Source of the DNA: Microbacterium sp. SSM24 | GTDB lineage: Bacteria > Actinomycetota > Actinomycetes > Actinomycetales > Microbacteriaceae | Direction of reading: 5' to 3' | Assembly (NCBI RefSeq): GCF_025989145.1 | Contig: NZ_JAPDNQ010000001.1 | Location: forward strand, 1,922,001 to 1,986,000 | DNA: 64,000 bases | Shown here: one piece after another, positions 34,514 through 43,917 of the stretch | Layout of the letters: every line of letters starts with the position of its first letter | Numbering within the stretch: the stretch's first letter is position 1 | The notes under the pieces: generated by a model | Database searches by the model: none | Told to the model about the DNA's origin: nothing | What the model saw: only the letters and a program-made list of their open reading frames with translations | Position numbers and translations under genes: made by a program

Positions 34514-34939
34514 GTGCACATGGAAGAGGTCTTCACCGCCGTGGCCGTCGGCTTCGAGGCGGTCGGCGCGGCCGCGATGATCGTCGGCTTCGTCATCGCG
34601 ATCGTCCTGGGCGCCCGCTCCCTCGCCCGGCACGAGGGCGGCACCGCCGCGTTCACGATCCTGCGCACGACCCTCGGCGCCGCGATCCTGCTCGGACTCG
34701 AGGTGCTCGTCGCCGCCGACCTCATCCGCACGATCACGTCCAAGCCTTCGCTCGAGGATGCGGCGATCCTCGGCATCATCGTGCTCATCCGCACCCTCCT
34801 GTCGATGTCGATCCAGATCGAGATCGAGGGCACCCTCCCGTGGCGTCGCGCGCTGCTGCGCAGCGGCGGCCAGATGGTCGGGGATGCGGTCGCACGCGAC
34901 CGCGCCGCGCAGGCCGCCGTCCCTGCCGACCACCCCTGA
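34514..34939 (+). CDS. DUF1622 membrane protein
   Basis: A 141-residue membrane protein of the DUF1622 family. It has two to three helices (AVAVGFEAVGAAAMIVGFVI; TTLGAAILLGLEVLVAADLI; ILGIIVLIRTLLSMSIQIEI) and a central basic loop (GARSLARHEGG). Function unknown. GTG 34514 lies 6 bases after TATGCT. A 25-bp-armed palindrome follows the stop. Confidence 0.85.
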   Translation: MHMEEVFTAVAVGFEAVGAAAMIVGFVIAIVLGARSLARHEGGTAAFTILRTTLGAAILLGLEVLVAADLIRTITSKPSLEDAAILGIIVLIRTLLSMSIQIEIEGTLPWRRALLRSGGQMVGDAVARDRAAQAAVPADHP

Positions 34940-34948
34940 CACCCCCTT

Positions 34949-35012
34949 CCGTTTGTGCGGGCGAAAGTACGCCTGGCGCGGCGTGCAGGCGCACTTTCTC
35001 CCGCACAAACGG
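34949..35012. repeat. Long intergenic palindrome, 25-bp arms
   Basis: Arms 34949-34973 and 34988-35012 match at 23 of 25 positions (CCGTTTGTGCGGG begins the left arm) with a 14-base loop. It lies 10 bases after the DUF1622 stop. Its design recalls the 100-bp element, but the sequence is different and no second copy is in this window. Confidence 0.8.
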
Positions 35013-35079
35013 ACGTAGGTCAAGCCCCTCTTGCGCAACGGGCTCGCGCGTCAGGCTGGAGTCGGACGAGAGGAGAGAC

Positions 35080-35298
35080 ATGGACCGCGACCTGCCCGAT
35101 GGCGTCATCGACGCCGATCCGCCCGGTGGCTGGGACGAAGTGGGGGACGAGGAGGCGGAGGAGCGAAACTCCGACGCCGACCAACTCCTGACGGATGCCG
35201 CGCTCCGCCCCGACGATCCCGTCGAGGGTGAACACGCACGACAGGGTGCCGACCCCGATCTCGCGGCCGGCGCCGACCGAGGTGACGAGGAGCCGTGA
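35080..35298 (+). CDS. Small acidic hypothetical protein
   Basis: A 72-residue, very acidic protein (start MDRDLPDGVIDADPPGGWDE, end ADRGDEEP) with no hydrophobic core. It looks disordered. ATG 35080 has AGGAGA five bases upstream. Its stop overlaps the next start. Family unrecognised. Confidence 0.65.
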   Translation: MDRDLPDGVIDADPPGGWDEVGDEEAEERNSDADQLLTDAALRPDDPVEGEHARQGADPDLAAGADRGDEEP

Positions 35299-35792
35299 TG
35301 ACGACGCACGAGAAGAACGAGAACGAGACCGCCCCGCCGGACCCGCCGGCGCCCGAGGTCGCGGCCACCGGGTCCGACGAGCCACAGGCCACCGAGGCGC
35401 CTGCGGGTGATCTACCCGCGCGCGACGAGGCGAGCCATCAGGCGGTCGGCATCGGCGTCGTCGAATCGGGCGACGGGGCCGACCACTACGGCCAGGATGA
35501 GGGGCGCGAGACGCTCACGGCTGGCCAGGCGCAGCGCCAACCCGGCGCGCTCGGCACCGAGCAGGAGCAGCGCCTTCCGGCGATGTCGCAGAACGACGCA
35601 TCCGCCGTGGAGAAGGTGTCGGGAATCGTGGCACAGACGCGGCAGGATGTCGGGACCGAGTCCGTCGAGCGGATCGCCCAGGTCCTCGCGCAGCGGCTCG
35701 ACCAGTCAGGGGTCTCCTTGCCTGACGCGGAAGTGCACGAGCTCGCGCAGCAGATCTCGACCGGCGACGCGTCAGCACCCGACCAGTCGTGA
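35298..35792 (+). CDS. Acidic hypothetical protein
   Basis: A 164-residue hydrophilic protein. The first 85 residues are Pro/Glu/Ala-rich and disordered looking. The C-terminal part (VEKVSGIVAQTRQDVGTESV, ERIAQVLAQRLDQSGV) looks like a small helical domain. ATG 35298 has GAGGAG upstream and overlaps the previous stop (ATGA). Co-transcribed with the 72-residue acidic protein; function unknown. Confidence 0.7.
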   Translation: MTTHEKNENETAPPDPPAPEVAATGSDEPQATEAPAGDLPARDEASHQAVGIGVVESGDGADHYGQDEGRETLTAGQAQRQPGALGTEQEQRLPAMSQNDASAVEKVSGIVAQTRQDVGTESVERIAQVLAQRLDQSGVSLPDAEVHELAQQISTGDASAPDQS

Positions 35793-35868
35793 CCGGCCGA
35801 TCCTGACGGCGCCACCGCGGCGCGATTCGCGCCGCCCACCCCCCGGAACGGGCGGGCGGCGCGAAGCG

Positions 35869-36087
35869 TCAGGCAGCAGCGCAGGCGGCCGTGCACACCT
35901 CGGCGGGCGCGAGACGCACCCCGATCGGGCGAGCCCAGGCGGCGCGTCGGAGACGCGGCCGCGGCGGGACGGCCGCCGCCTCGGCGGCGCGTCGCTCGCG
36001 GATCGAGACGAGGAGCGCGAGTTCGCGATCGCGGGCCCAGGTGTCGTGGCGGTACTGCTGTTCGGCGGCGGTGACGAGCGAGAGCAT
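35869..36087 (-). CDS. Small basic hypothetical protein
   Basis: A 72-residue protein. The N-terminal helix (LSLVTAAEQQYRHDTWARDR, ELALLVSIRERRAAE) is followed by a Pro/Arg-rich stretch and an Ala-rich end with two cysteines (CTAACAAA). ATG 36087 has GGAGGAAA upstream, which supports translation. Convergent with the acidic protein gene. Confidence 0.6.
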   Translation of the reverse strand: MLSLVTAAEQQYRHDTWARDRELALLVSIRERRAAEAAAVPPRPRLRRAAWARPIGVRLAPAEVCTAACAAA

Positions 36088-36186
36088 GGTTTCCTCCGTG
36101 TGTTCCGATGACTCGAACGTACGCCGGGGGTCCGACATTGCCGGTTCCCGTGGAGGTGGCAGGAATCCGCGCGAGAGCGGCAGTTC

Positions 36187-36921
36187 TCAGTCGTCGCCGA
36201 CGAAGGCGCGGATGAGCGCGGCGGCGGGTCCGGCATCCCGGATCATCGTCTCGTGACCGTGGCCGGAGACCTCGGCGAGCCGCCCGTCGGGGAGGGCGGC
36301 GACGATGCGCTCGCACCATCCGCGCGGCGCGACGAGGTCGTTCTCGCCGCGCAGCACCAGGGTCGGCGCGGCCACGCGGGGGAGGACGTCCTCGGGGCGG
36401 TGCGCGAGCATCGCGCGGAACTTCCTGCTCAAGCGAGGTCCCGCCCGGACGTACTCCCGCGCTCCGACCGCGATCACCTTCGGGCTCTCCACCGCGAGGT
36501 CGCGCAGCAGCCGGCCGATCTGACGCGGCGCGGTGCGGGCGGTCGGGTCGACCGTCGGGCCGACGAGCACCAGCTTCGCCACGGCATGCGGATGCCGCGC
36601 CGCGACCTCGAGCGCGACCTGCGAGCCCATCGAGTGGCCGATCACCACGGCCGGTCCGTGGACGGCCGAGTCCAGGTAGGCGGCGACGAGGTCGGCGGTG
36701 CGCTCCATCGTCAGCACCCGCGCCGGTTCCGGAGCCTCGCCGTACCCGGGGAGGTCCACCATCACGACCTCGCGGGCATCGTCGAGGTGCGTCGCCAGAT
36801 CGGCGAAGACGCTGCGCCCCATGCCGATGCCGTGGATCAGCACGTACGGCGGATGCCCGAACCCCCGCCGCTCCACGACCAGGGTCGCTCCGGCGAACGC
36901 GAATCGTCGAGCAGAGGCCAT
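36187..36921 (-). CDS. Alpha/beta hydrolase
   Basis: A 244-residue alpha/beta hydrolase. YVLIHGIGMGRSVF contains the oxyanion region; the nucleophile elbow is VIGHSMGSQVA; the acid is likely in VLRGENDLVAP and the histidine in VSGHGHETMI. No signal peptide. Substrate unknown. ATG 36921 is exactly 6 bases after TAGGCT. It is 20 bases after the unknown gene at 36942, in the same direction. Confidence 0.88.
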   Translation of the reverse strand: MASARRFAFAGATLVVERRGFGHPPYVLIHGIGMGRSVFADLATHLDDAREVVMVDLPGYGEAPEPARVLTMERTADLVAAYLDSAVHGPAVVIGHSMGSQVALEVAARHPHAVAKLVLVGPTVDPTARTAPRQIGRLLRDLAVESPKVIAVGAREYVRAGPRLSRKFRAMLAHRPEDVLPRVAAPTLVLRGENDLVAPRGWCERIVAALPDGRLAEVSGHGHETMIRDAGPAAALIRAFVGDD

Positions 36922-36941
36922 CGCAGAAGCCTAGGCGACGC

Positions 36942-37499
36942 TCATGCCGCGCCGGGCTGGTCGCGCAGGCCCACGCGATCGGGGATGTCGAACTGGACCC
37001 GGCGCAGCCAGTCGGGCTCGGGCCACGGTCGCGATGCCGGCAGGGCGCGAAGCCGCGCCCGCACCGCGGAGTCGGCGGCCTCGACCGGCAGCACGCGTGA
37101 CGGGGCGCGCAGCGCGAGGGCGCCCAGCCACCAGTGCCGCCACGTGCCCTCGATGGACTCCGGACCCGCCACGACGTAGTAGTCGGGCATCACGGCGTCC
37201 CCGGCCCGGAACAGACCGAGCAGCGTCTCGACTTCGACCTCGAGCGTGCCGAGCGTCGCCTTCTCCTCGTAGAGCTCGACCCACGCCGCGGCGACGTGCT
37301 CGAGCGGATCGGCGTCGTGGACCACGTACGGGCTGGATGCCGCGGCGACCGCCCGCGTCGCGTCCGCCGGCTCCGCCTCGCGCAGCGCGAGCGCCGCGAT
37401 CGCGGGGAAGCGCGCGAGCCCGCAGAGGAGCTCATCGCTCCCGGTCCCCACGAGGGCGACGACGGTGGAGCGAGGTGCGGAATCCGGTGAGGGCGCCAT
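36942..37499 (-). CDS. Hypothetical protein
   Basis: A 185-residue protein of no recognised family. It begins MAPSPDSAPRSTVVALVGTG, and contains VVHDADPLEHVAAAWVELYE, then DYYVVAGPESIEGTWRHWWL. It is soluble. ATG 37499 is 5 bases after TATCGT. Divergent from sbcD; the region between is 187 bases long. Confidence 0.6.
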   Translation of the reverse strand: MAPSPDSAPRSTVVALVGTGSDELLCGLARFPAIAALALREAEPADATRAVAAASSPYVVHDADPLEHVAAAWVELYEEKATLGTLEVEVETLLGLFRAGDAVMPDYYVVAGPESIEGTWRHWWLGALALRAPSRVLPVEAADSAVRARLRALPASRPWPEPDWLRRVQFDIPDRVGLRDQPGAA

Positions 37500-37686
37500 G
37501 ATCCACGATACGTCCGGCGCGGGCTCCGGGCGCCGAGGCAGCGCCGCGGCATCCGCTCTTTTCGCCCGGAGCACCACCGTCGCCAGGTCGGATCCGAAGG
37601 TGTACCGTGCCGCCGCGCACGCTCGCCGTCGGCCCCGCCCGGCCAGCCTCGGCCGCGATGTCGGAGCGCGAACGTACGGTGTGATC

Positions 37687-38841
37687 ATGCGGATCCTGCA
37701 TACCTCGGACTGGCACATCGGGCGGTCGTTCCACGGCCACGCCACGCTCGATGCGCTCCGCGGCGTGCTCGCCGCGCTCGTGGCCCAGGTGCGCGAACGC
37801 GAGGTCGACGTCGTGATCGTGGCCGGCGACGTCTTCGACTCCGCAGCGCCCGCCGCCGCGTGCTACGGACTGCTGACCGACACCCTCCGCGGCCTGTCCG
37901 ATACCGGAGCGACGGTCATCGTCACGAGCGGCAACCACGACTCCGCCGCCCGGCTCGGGTTCCAGTCCGCGCTGCTGCGCGACGGCATCCACGTGGTGAC
38001 CGATCCGCTGTCGATCGGCACGCCGATCACCGTCTCCGACGACGCCGGTCCCGTCCACTTCTACGGCATCCCCTTCCTCGAGCCGGCCCTGGTGCGCCAC
38101 CTGTGGCCCGAGGCCGAGCTGCGCTCGCAGCGGTCGGCGGTCGAGCACGCGATGGACCTCGTGCGCGCCGATGCGCTCGCGCGCGGCGGCAGGTCGGTCG
38201 CCGTCGCCCACTGCTTCGCCGCGGGGGTGGATGCCACGCCCGGCGTCGAGCGCGAGATCCGCCAGGGCAGCCTCGACGTCGTGCCGCTCTCCGCGTTCGA
38301 CGGACCCGACTACGTCGCGCTCGGACACATCCACGGCCGGCAGCAGCTCTCCGAGACCGTGAGGTACGCCGGTGCTCCGCTGCACTACAGCTTCGGCGAG
38401 GGCGACAAGCCGCGCGGGTCCTGGCTGGTCGAGCTCGACGCCGACGGATTCGCCTCGGCCGAGTGGCTCGACCTTCCCGTGCCGAGACGACTCCGCACGC
38501 TCCGGGGCACACTCGACGAGCTGCTGTCCGACGCCCGATTCGTCGACGCCGAGGACGACTGGGTCTGCGCGCAGTACACCGATGCGACGCCGCAGCCCGA
38601 TCCCATGCGACGGCTGCAGACACGGTTCCCGTTCTGCGCGACGGTCGTCCACCTGCCCGAAGGCGTGCGCGAAGACGACGGACTGAGCTACTCGCGCCGA
38701 GTGCGGCAGGCGCGCTCCGACGCCGAACTGGTCGATGCCTTCCTCGTGCACGTCCGCGAGGGCGAGGGAGCGTCGGCCCGCGAGGCCGAGGTCGTACGCG
38801 ACGTGATCGACGAGCGAACCCTGATCGAGGCGACCGCGTGA
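37687..38841 (+). CDS. sbcD: Exonuclease SbcCD subunit D
   Basis: A 384-residue Mre11-like nuclease subunit. The phosphoesterase motifs are complete: SDWHIG (7-12), VAGDVFDSA, TSGNHDSA, VAHCF and GHIHG. With SbcC it cuts hairpins and DNA ends. ATG 37687 lies exactly 6 bases after TACGGT. The stop overlaps the sbcC start (GTGA), so the two subunits are translationally coupled. Confidence 0.95.
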   Translation: MRILHTSDWHIGRSFHGHATLDALRGVLAALVAQVREREVDVVIVAGDVFDSAAPAAACYGLLTDTLRGLSDTGATVIVTSGNHDSAARLGFQSALLRDGIHVVTDPLSIGTPITVSDDAGPVHFYGIPFLEPALVRHLWPEAELRSQRSAVEHAMDLVRADALARGGRSVAVAHCFAAGVDATPGVEREIRQGSLDVVPLSAFDGPDYVALGHIHGRQQLSETVRYAGAPLHYSFGEGDKPRGSWLVELDADGFASAEWLDLPVPRRLRTLRGTLDELLSDARFVDAEDDWVCAQYTDATPQPDPMRRLQTRFPFCATVVHLPEGVREDDGLSYSRRVRQARSDAELVDAFLVHVREGEGASAREAEVVRDVIDERTLIEATA

Positions 38842-41834
38842 GGCTGCATCGACTCGAACTCGCCGGCTTCGGGCCCTTTCGCGAGACCCAGGTCGTCGAC
38901 TTCGACGCGTTCGCCGGCGATGGCATCTTCCTCATCGCCGGGCGCACCGGCGCGGGCAAGTCGAGCGTGCTCGACGGCGTCACGTTCGCGCTCTACGGCG
39001 GGGTGCCCCGCTACGACGGATCGGAGCGACGTCTGCGCAGCGATCACTGCGCGCCCGACGACCCCACACGAGTGACGGTGGAGTTCACCGCCGCCGATCG
39101 TCGGTGGCGCGTCACGCGCTCGCCCGAGTACGAGCGGCCGAAGCAGCGCGGCTCGGGAATGACGACCGAGCCCCACCGCGCGCAGCTCGACGAACTCGTC
39201 GAGGGCGAATGGATCGGCCGCGCCGCCCGGCCGGTCGACGTCGCCCGCGAGCTCGACGAGATCCTGGGACTCAGCCAGCAGCAGTTCCTCCAGGTGATCC
39301 TGCTCGCGCAGAACAGGTTCGCGGAGTTCCTGCTCGCGAAGAACGACGAGCGTCAGCGTCTGCTGCGTCGCCTGTTCGGCACGCGCACGTACGAGGGGTA
39401 CCAGGCCTCGCTCGAGCAGCGCCGCAAAGACACCGAGCACGCCGTCGCGTCCGCCGGAGACGGCGTCGAGCTCCTCGTGGGTGAAGCCGAGCGCGTGCTC
39501 ATCGCCGACGACCTCGCCGGCGGCGATGAGCCGCCCACGAGTCTCGCCGCACGGCTCGAGTCCGCCGGGGTCGGCGTACAGCGCGCGGTCTATCGCGCCG
39601 ACACGCTCGCACGCGAGCGCGACGCCGCCGACGAGGGGCATCGCCGCGCCGAGTCCGCGCACGCCGCCGCGAAGACGCTCCGCGACAGGCAGGAGCGGCG
39701 TACGCGGTCGCGCGAGGCGCTCGTGCGGCTCGAGGAGGCGGAACCGACCGTCGGCGCGGACCGCCTCGCGCTCGCGCACGCGCTCGCGGCCGAAAGCCTG
39801 CGAGCGTACCTCGACGCAGCGGCCGCCGCCGCCGTGGCGGCATCCACGGCCGATGCGGCGGTGAGCCGGCTGCGATCCGAGTGGCAGACGACGGATGCCG
39901 CGGCTCACGCCGAGACGGTCGAAGAGCTCGCCGCGCTGGTCGACGGGCTGACGGGCGATCTCGCCGTCTGGGCGGCGGCCGAGACCTCCGAGCGCGAGCT
40001 CGACAAAGCCGTGACGCGGCTTGCCGAGGCTCGGTCGACGGCCGTCGAGTTCGAGCGTGCCCAAGACGCGCTCGATCAGGCGCGCGCCGCGTTCCCCGCG
40101 CGGATCGCCGAGATCGACGCGGCGCTGCCCGCGGCCCATGCGGCCGCATCCGCGCTCGATGCCGTCGTGCTTCAGCGGACTGAACTCGCCGCGCGCCTCG
40201 ACGCAGGGCGCGAGGCCGAGCGATTGAGCGGCGCTGCGCGCCAGGCCGAAGCCGCGTATCTCGCGGCGAGCGGTCACCACGACACTGCTCGCGCCCTCGT
40301 CACGACGCTGCTGCGACGGCGCCTCGCCGGTCACGCGGCCGAACTCGCCGGCGGCCTCGTCGACGGCGAGCCCTGCGTGGTGTGCGGCGCGACCGCGCAC
40401 CCGGCCCCGGCGCCGGCATCCGACGACCCCGTCTCGGACGACGAGATCGCCGCCGCCGAGGCGGAACGGGATGCCGCGGCGCTCGCCGAGACGGCGGCCG
40501 CGGACGCGGCGCGCGTCTCGCGCGACGCACTCGCCGCGGCGGCCGCCCGCGCGGGCGGTGACGGAACCGACGTCCTTGCCGCGTCGCTGGCCCGCGTCGA
40601 GGCCGAGGTCATCGCCGCCGAAGCCGCCGTCGTCGAGCGCGATCGGCTCGCCGCCGAACGCCTCGCACTCGGCTCGGCCGAGGCGGAGGCCCGTTCTGAG
40701 CGCGAGACCCTGGCCGCCGAGCTCGCCCGCGTTCGTGAGCGGATCGCCGTGCTGGCGAGCGAGACCGACTCGATCCGAAAGCTTGTGGACGAGGCACGCG
40801 CCGACTTCGCGTCGGTCGCCGAGCGCATCGCGCACGCGCGCGCGCTGAGAACACTGGCGGCGTCGCTCGTCGAAGCGATCGGCGGCGCCGTGAGCGCCCG
40901 TGCGGCGGCGCGTCGCGCCGACGCGGAGGTCGCCGCCCGGATCAAGGCATCCGTGTTCGCCGACGTCGACACCGCGGCCGCCGCGCTGCGCACCGCCGCC
41001 GAGCGGTCGGCGCTCGACGATCGGGTTCGCGAGCACGAGGTCGCGCTGCGCACCGAGCGCGAGCGGCTGCGCGAACTCGAACTCGAGCTCGCCGGTGAAC
41101 CCGACGAGCCGGTGGACATCACCGCGACCGCCGACGCTCTCGCGGCCGCACGCGAGCGGTGGAGTGCGGCCGTCGACCGTGCGGCGCACGCCGCCCAGAC
41201 CTCGGAGCGCGTCGGCGACCTCGTAGCGCGCGCGACGGCCGCCCACGCGGCCATCGCGGGGCTCGCCGAGGAGCACGCCGTCGTCGCCCGGCTGGCGAAC
41301 ACGCTCAACGGGCGCGCCCCGAACACGCACCGCATGACACTCGAATCCTTCGTGCTCGCGGCCGAACTCGAAGAGATCGTCGAGGCCGCGAACCTGCGCC
41401 TGTCCGACATGTCGTCCGGTCGCTACCGCCTGCAGCACAGCGATGCCCTCGCCGCCCGCGGCGCGGCGTCCGGTCTGGGTCTCGAGATCATGGACGCCCA
41501 CACCGGGCTGTCCCGGCCCGCGCAGTCGCTCTCCGGCGGCGAGACGTTCCTCGCCTCCCTGGCCCTCGCGCTCGGCCTCGCCGAAGTGGTCACCGCGCGG
41601 GCGGGCGGAGTCCGCCTCGACACCCTGTTCATCGACGAGGGATTCGGTTCGCTCGACGACGACACGCTCGAACTCGCGATGCGCACGCTCGACGAGCTCC
41701 GCCAGGGCGGTCGCACCGTCGGACTCATCAGCCACGTCGCGGCGATGAAAGAGCAGATCCCTGCGCAACTCGCGGTGGTGGCCGCACCGCACGGACCCAG
41801 CACCATCTCGCAGGCCGAGTTCGCCGTCGCCTGA
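38838..41834 (+). CDS. sbcC: Exonuclease SbcCD subunit C (Rad50-like)
   Basis: A 998-residue SMC-type ATPase. Walker A GRTGAGKS is at about 35-42. Long Ala/Glu/Arg-rich coiled coils flank a zinc hook CVVC (513-516). The signature LSGGETFLASLALALGL and the D-loop region LFIDEGFGSLD lie near the C-terminus. GTG 38838 overlaps the sbcD stop. Together they resect DNA ends and process hairpins, relevant because this genome carries many long palindromes. Confidence 0.95.
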   Translation: MRLHRLELAGFGPFRETQVVDFDAFAGDGIFLIAGRTGAGKSSVLDGVTFALYGGVPRYDGSERRLRSDHCAPDDPTRVTVEFTAADRRWRVTRSPEYERPKQRGSGMTTEPHRAQLDELVEGEWIGRAARPVDVARELDEILGLSQQQFLQVILLAQNRFAEFLLAKNDERQRLLRRLFGTRTYEGYQASLEQRRKDTEHAVASAGDGVELLVGEAERVLIADDLAGGDEPPTSLAARLESAGVGVQRAVYRADTLARERDAADEGHRRAESAHAAAKTLRDRQERRTRSREALVRLEEAEPTVGADRLALAHALAAESLRAYLDAAAAAAVAASTADAAVSRLRSEWQTTDAAAHAETVEELAALVDGLTGDLAVWAAAETSERELDKAVTRLAEARSTAVEFERAQDALDQARAAFPARIAEIDAALPAAHAAASALDAVVLQRTELAARLDAGREAERLSGAARQAEAAYLAASGHHDTARALVTTLLRRRLAGHAAELAGGLVDGEPCVVCGATAHPAPAPASDDPVSDDEIAAAEAERDAAALAETAAADAARVSRDALAAAAARAGGDGTDVLAASLARVEAEVIAAEAAVVERDRLAAERLALGSAEAEARSERETLAAELARVRERIAVLASETDSIRKLVDEARADFASVAERIAHARALRTLAASLVEAIGGAVSARAAARRADAEVAARIKASVFADVDTAAAALRTAAERSALDDRVREHEVALRTERERLRELELELAGEPDEPVDITATADALAAARERWSAAVDRAAHAAQTSERVGDLVARATAAHAAIAGLAEEHAVVARLANTLNGRAPNTHRMTLESFVLAAELEEIVEAANLRLSDMSSGRYRLQHSDALAARGAASGLGLEIMDAHTGLSRPAQSLSGGETFLASLALALGLAEVVTARAGGVRLDTLFIDEGFGSLDDDTLELAMRTLDELRQGGRTVGLISHVAAMKEQIPAQLAVVAAPHGPSTISQAEFAVA

Positions 41835-41854
41835 GGGGCCATTGCCCCCTCCGA

Positions 41855-41868
41855 TACACGGGTGTATG
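41855..41868. promoter_or_regulatory. Palindrome upstream of the SGNH hydrolase gene
   Basis: ATACAC-GG-GTGTAT is a perfect 14-bp palindrome 107 bases before ATG 41975. TATGGT overlapping its right side (41866-41871) could be a -10 box, so the palindrome may be an operator. Confidence 0.4.
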
Positions 41869-41974
41869 GTCGCGCCAGATCGGTCTGGGGCCGGTCGTGC
41901 CCCACCGCCGGCGCGTCCGGCCGCGGCAGTTCGCCGCGCCTACTCCGTCCACGACGTCGTAATGGAGTTCTTCA

Positions 41975-42829
41975 ATGCGCATGTCAGCCAGGGCGCGCCG
42001 CGCCCTCGCGTCCCTCGCGGCCGCGGCCATCGTCCTCTCGGGAACCCTGTTCTCCGCTTCCGCCGCTCACGCGGCGCCGATTCCGCCCGACAACGTCGGC
42101 GTCATGGCCGCCCTGGGCGACTCCATCACGCAGGCGTCGATGACCTGCAGCGCTCTGACGAGCTGCCCCGCGAACAGCTGGTCCACGGGCACGACCACAT
42201 CCGTGAACTCCCATCTGCTGCGACTCCGCGTAACGGCCGCGCCCGACAACCTCACCGGTTTCAACAACGCGGTCGCGGGAGCCGCGTCGAGCGCACTCAA
42301 CGGACAGGCGCAGAAGGCGGTGACCCAGGGCGCGCAGTACGTGACGATCGAGATCGGGGCGAACGACGCATGTACGAGAACCGTCGGCGCGATGACACCC
42401 ACGGCGACCTTCACGGCCAACGTGCAAGCGGCGATGGCCACGCTGTCGGCGAGTCCGAGCTCTCCGCAGATCTTCCTCGCCAGCATCCCGAACCTCCAGC
42501 GTATGTACGACCTCAGCAAGTCGAGCATCAGCGCACGGCTGGTCTGGGGACTTCTGGGCATCTGCCAGTCGATGCTCGCGAGCCCCAGCAGCACCAAGGT
42601 CGCCGACGTGCAGCGCCGGGCAGCGGTGCAGCAGCGGGTGAACGAGTACAACGCGGCGCTCGCCCAGGTGTGCGCCGCCTATCCCACGTGCCGCTGGGAC
42701 GGTGGCGCCGTCGCCGGCTACGCCTTCACGAAGTCCGACATCTCGACGCGCGACTACTTCCACCCGTCGCTGTCGGGGCAGGCGAGCCTCGCGGCCCTGA
42801 CCTGGGCCAAGACGCAGTGGGCTTCGTGA
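41975..42829 (+). CDS. Secreted SGNH/GDSL hydrolase
   Basis: A 284-residue secreted esterase-like protein. The signal peptide ends near SASAAHA. Block I is ALGDSITQA (nucleophile Ser); the Gly and Asn blocks are NNAVAGAASS and IEIGANDACT; the last block is STRDYFHPSLSGQ with Asp and His. Several cysteines suggest disulfides. Substrate unknown (acyl or carbohydrate esters are likely). A strong terminator follows. Confidence 0.9.
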   Translation: MRMSARARRALASLAAAAIVLSGTLFSASAAHAAPIPPDNVGVMAALGDSITQASMTCSALTSCPANSWSTGTTTSVNSHLLRLRVTAAPDNLTGFNNAVAGAASSALNGQAQKAVTQGAQYVTIEIGANDACTRTVGAMTPTATFTANVQAAMATLSASPSSPQIFLASIPNLQRMYDLSKSSISARLVWGLLGICQSMLASPSSTKVADVQRRAAVQQRVNEYNAALAQVCAAYPTCRWDGGAVAGYAFTKSDISTRDYFHPSLSGQASLAALTWAKTQWAS

Positions 42830-42847
42830 GACGCTGACCGCACGAAA

Positions 42848-42880
42848 GAGGGGCGACGACTCGATGAGTCGCCGCCCCTC
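42848..42880. terminator. Bidirectional terminator-like hairpin
   Basis: GAGGGGCGACGACTC and GAGTCGCCGCCCCTC pair with one mismatch around a 3-base loop. It lies between the convergent hydrolase (ends 42829) and membrane protein (ends 42896) genes, with AAA before it and GGGGTCTGTG after it. Confidence 0.75.
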
Positions 42881-42895
42881 GGGGTCTGTGTCGGA

Positions 42896-43834
42896 TTACT
42901 CCTCGACGAGGTACTGCTCTGCGGCGCTGCGGATCGTCTCGTAGAAGCGGGTCGCCTGCTCCGCGGTGAACATGCCCTCCGAGCCCTCGACGAGCTGGTC
43001 GACGATCGCGTCGCCGCCGAGGTCGCCCATGGAGACGATCGTGGTTCCGACGGTGATCAGCACGTCATCGGTGTAGAACTCGTCGACGAGCTCCTGCGTG
43101 ATGGTGGGCTCGATCTCCTGCATGATCGCGAGGATCTCGGGGCGCACGGCGGCCAGGTACGCCTCCTCGTCGTAGGTGCCGGTCGGCGCCTCGCCCTCGG
43201 TCGACTCCCCGTCGCCGGGGGTGGCCTCTTCGCTCACCGAGATCTCGGGGTCCGAGCTGCCGCTCGATGAGCCGGCGACGGCGAGGCCGATCCAGAGGAG
43301 CGACGCGGTGAGCGCGAAGATCCAGAGCAGCCCACCGAGCACCGAGACGGCGATCGCGGCGATGCCCAGGCCCTTGGCGCCCTGCTTCTTGCTCGCGAGG
43401 GTCACGATGCCGAGCACGAGCGCGACGAGAAGCAGGAGACCGCCGAGGAGCACGAGCACGAGCGACACCCAGGCGAGCGGGATGAAGGCCGCGCCGACGA
43501 GCACGAGACCGCCGATCGCGAGTCCGAGCGAGGCCCACCCGAGACCGCGCGGGCGGTCGGCCACCGACACGGCGGCGGGGTCGGCCACCGGAGCGCCGTA
43601 CGCGGGCTGACCGTACGCGGCTGTCGCCGCGGGCTGGCCGTAGGCGGCCGGGTCGCCCGGCTGGCCGTAGGTCGGCTGCCCCGCGGGCGGGTACGCCTCG
43701 GTGGGCTGGACGTCGGCGGGCGGGTAGGCCTCGGTGGGCTGGACGTCCGCGGGCGGGTATGCCTCGGTCGGCTGCGCGTCGGTGGGCTGCGCATCGGCGG
43801 GCTGCGGAGGAGTGGGCTCCGTGGGGTTGGTCAT
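42896..43834 (-). CDS. Pro-rich repeat membrane protein
   Basis: A 312-residue membrane protein. The N-terminal 95 residues are Pro/Gln/Tyr-rich, with PTEAYPPADVQ-type repeats (three near-identical units) and further AYGQPA repeats. Four hydrophobic segments follow in about residues 99-190. The last 110 residues are acidic and extracytoplasmic, possibly a DUF4190-like arrangement with an extra domain. Function unknown. ATG 43834 has AAGGA upstream. Confidence 0.75.
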   Translation of the reverse strand: MTNPTEPTPPQPADAQPTDAQPTEAYPPADVQPTEAYPPADVQPTEAYPPAGQPTYGQPGDPAAYGQPAATAAYGQPAYGAPVADPAAVSVADRPRGLGWASLGLAIGGLVLVGAAFIPLAWVSLVLVLLGGLLLLVALVLGIVTLASKKQGAKGLGIAAIAVSVLGGLLWIFALTASLLWIGLAVAGSSSGSSDPEISVSEEATPGDGESTEGEAPTGTYDEEAYLAAVRPEILAIMQEIEPTITQELVDEFYTDDVLITVGTTIVSMGDLGGDAIVDQLVEGSEGMFTAEQATRFYETIRSAAEQYLVEE

Positions 43835-43917
43835 CGGGTTCCTTGCTGCGGAAGTGTGCGGACGCGCGGAAGACAGGTCGCACCCCCGCGGCTCACCAGA
43901 CTATCTAGGCTGGAGGC

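Noticed and set aside
36942..37745. A longer start for the hypothetical gene at 37745
   Set aside because: The extra 82 residues would overlap the sbcD start and promoter and look like shadow coding; ATG 37499 with a nearby -10 box is simpler.
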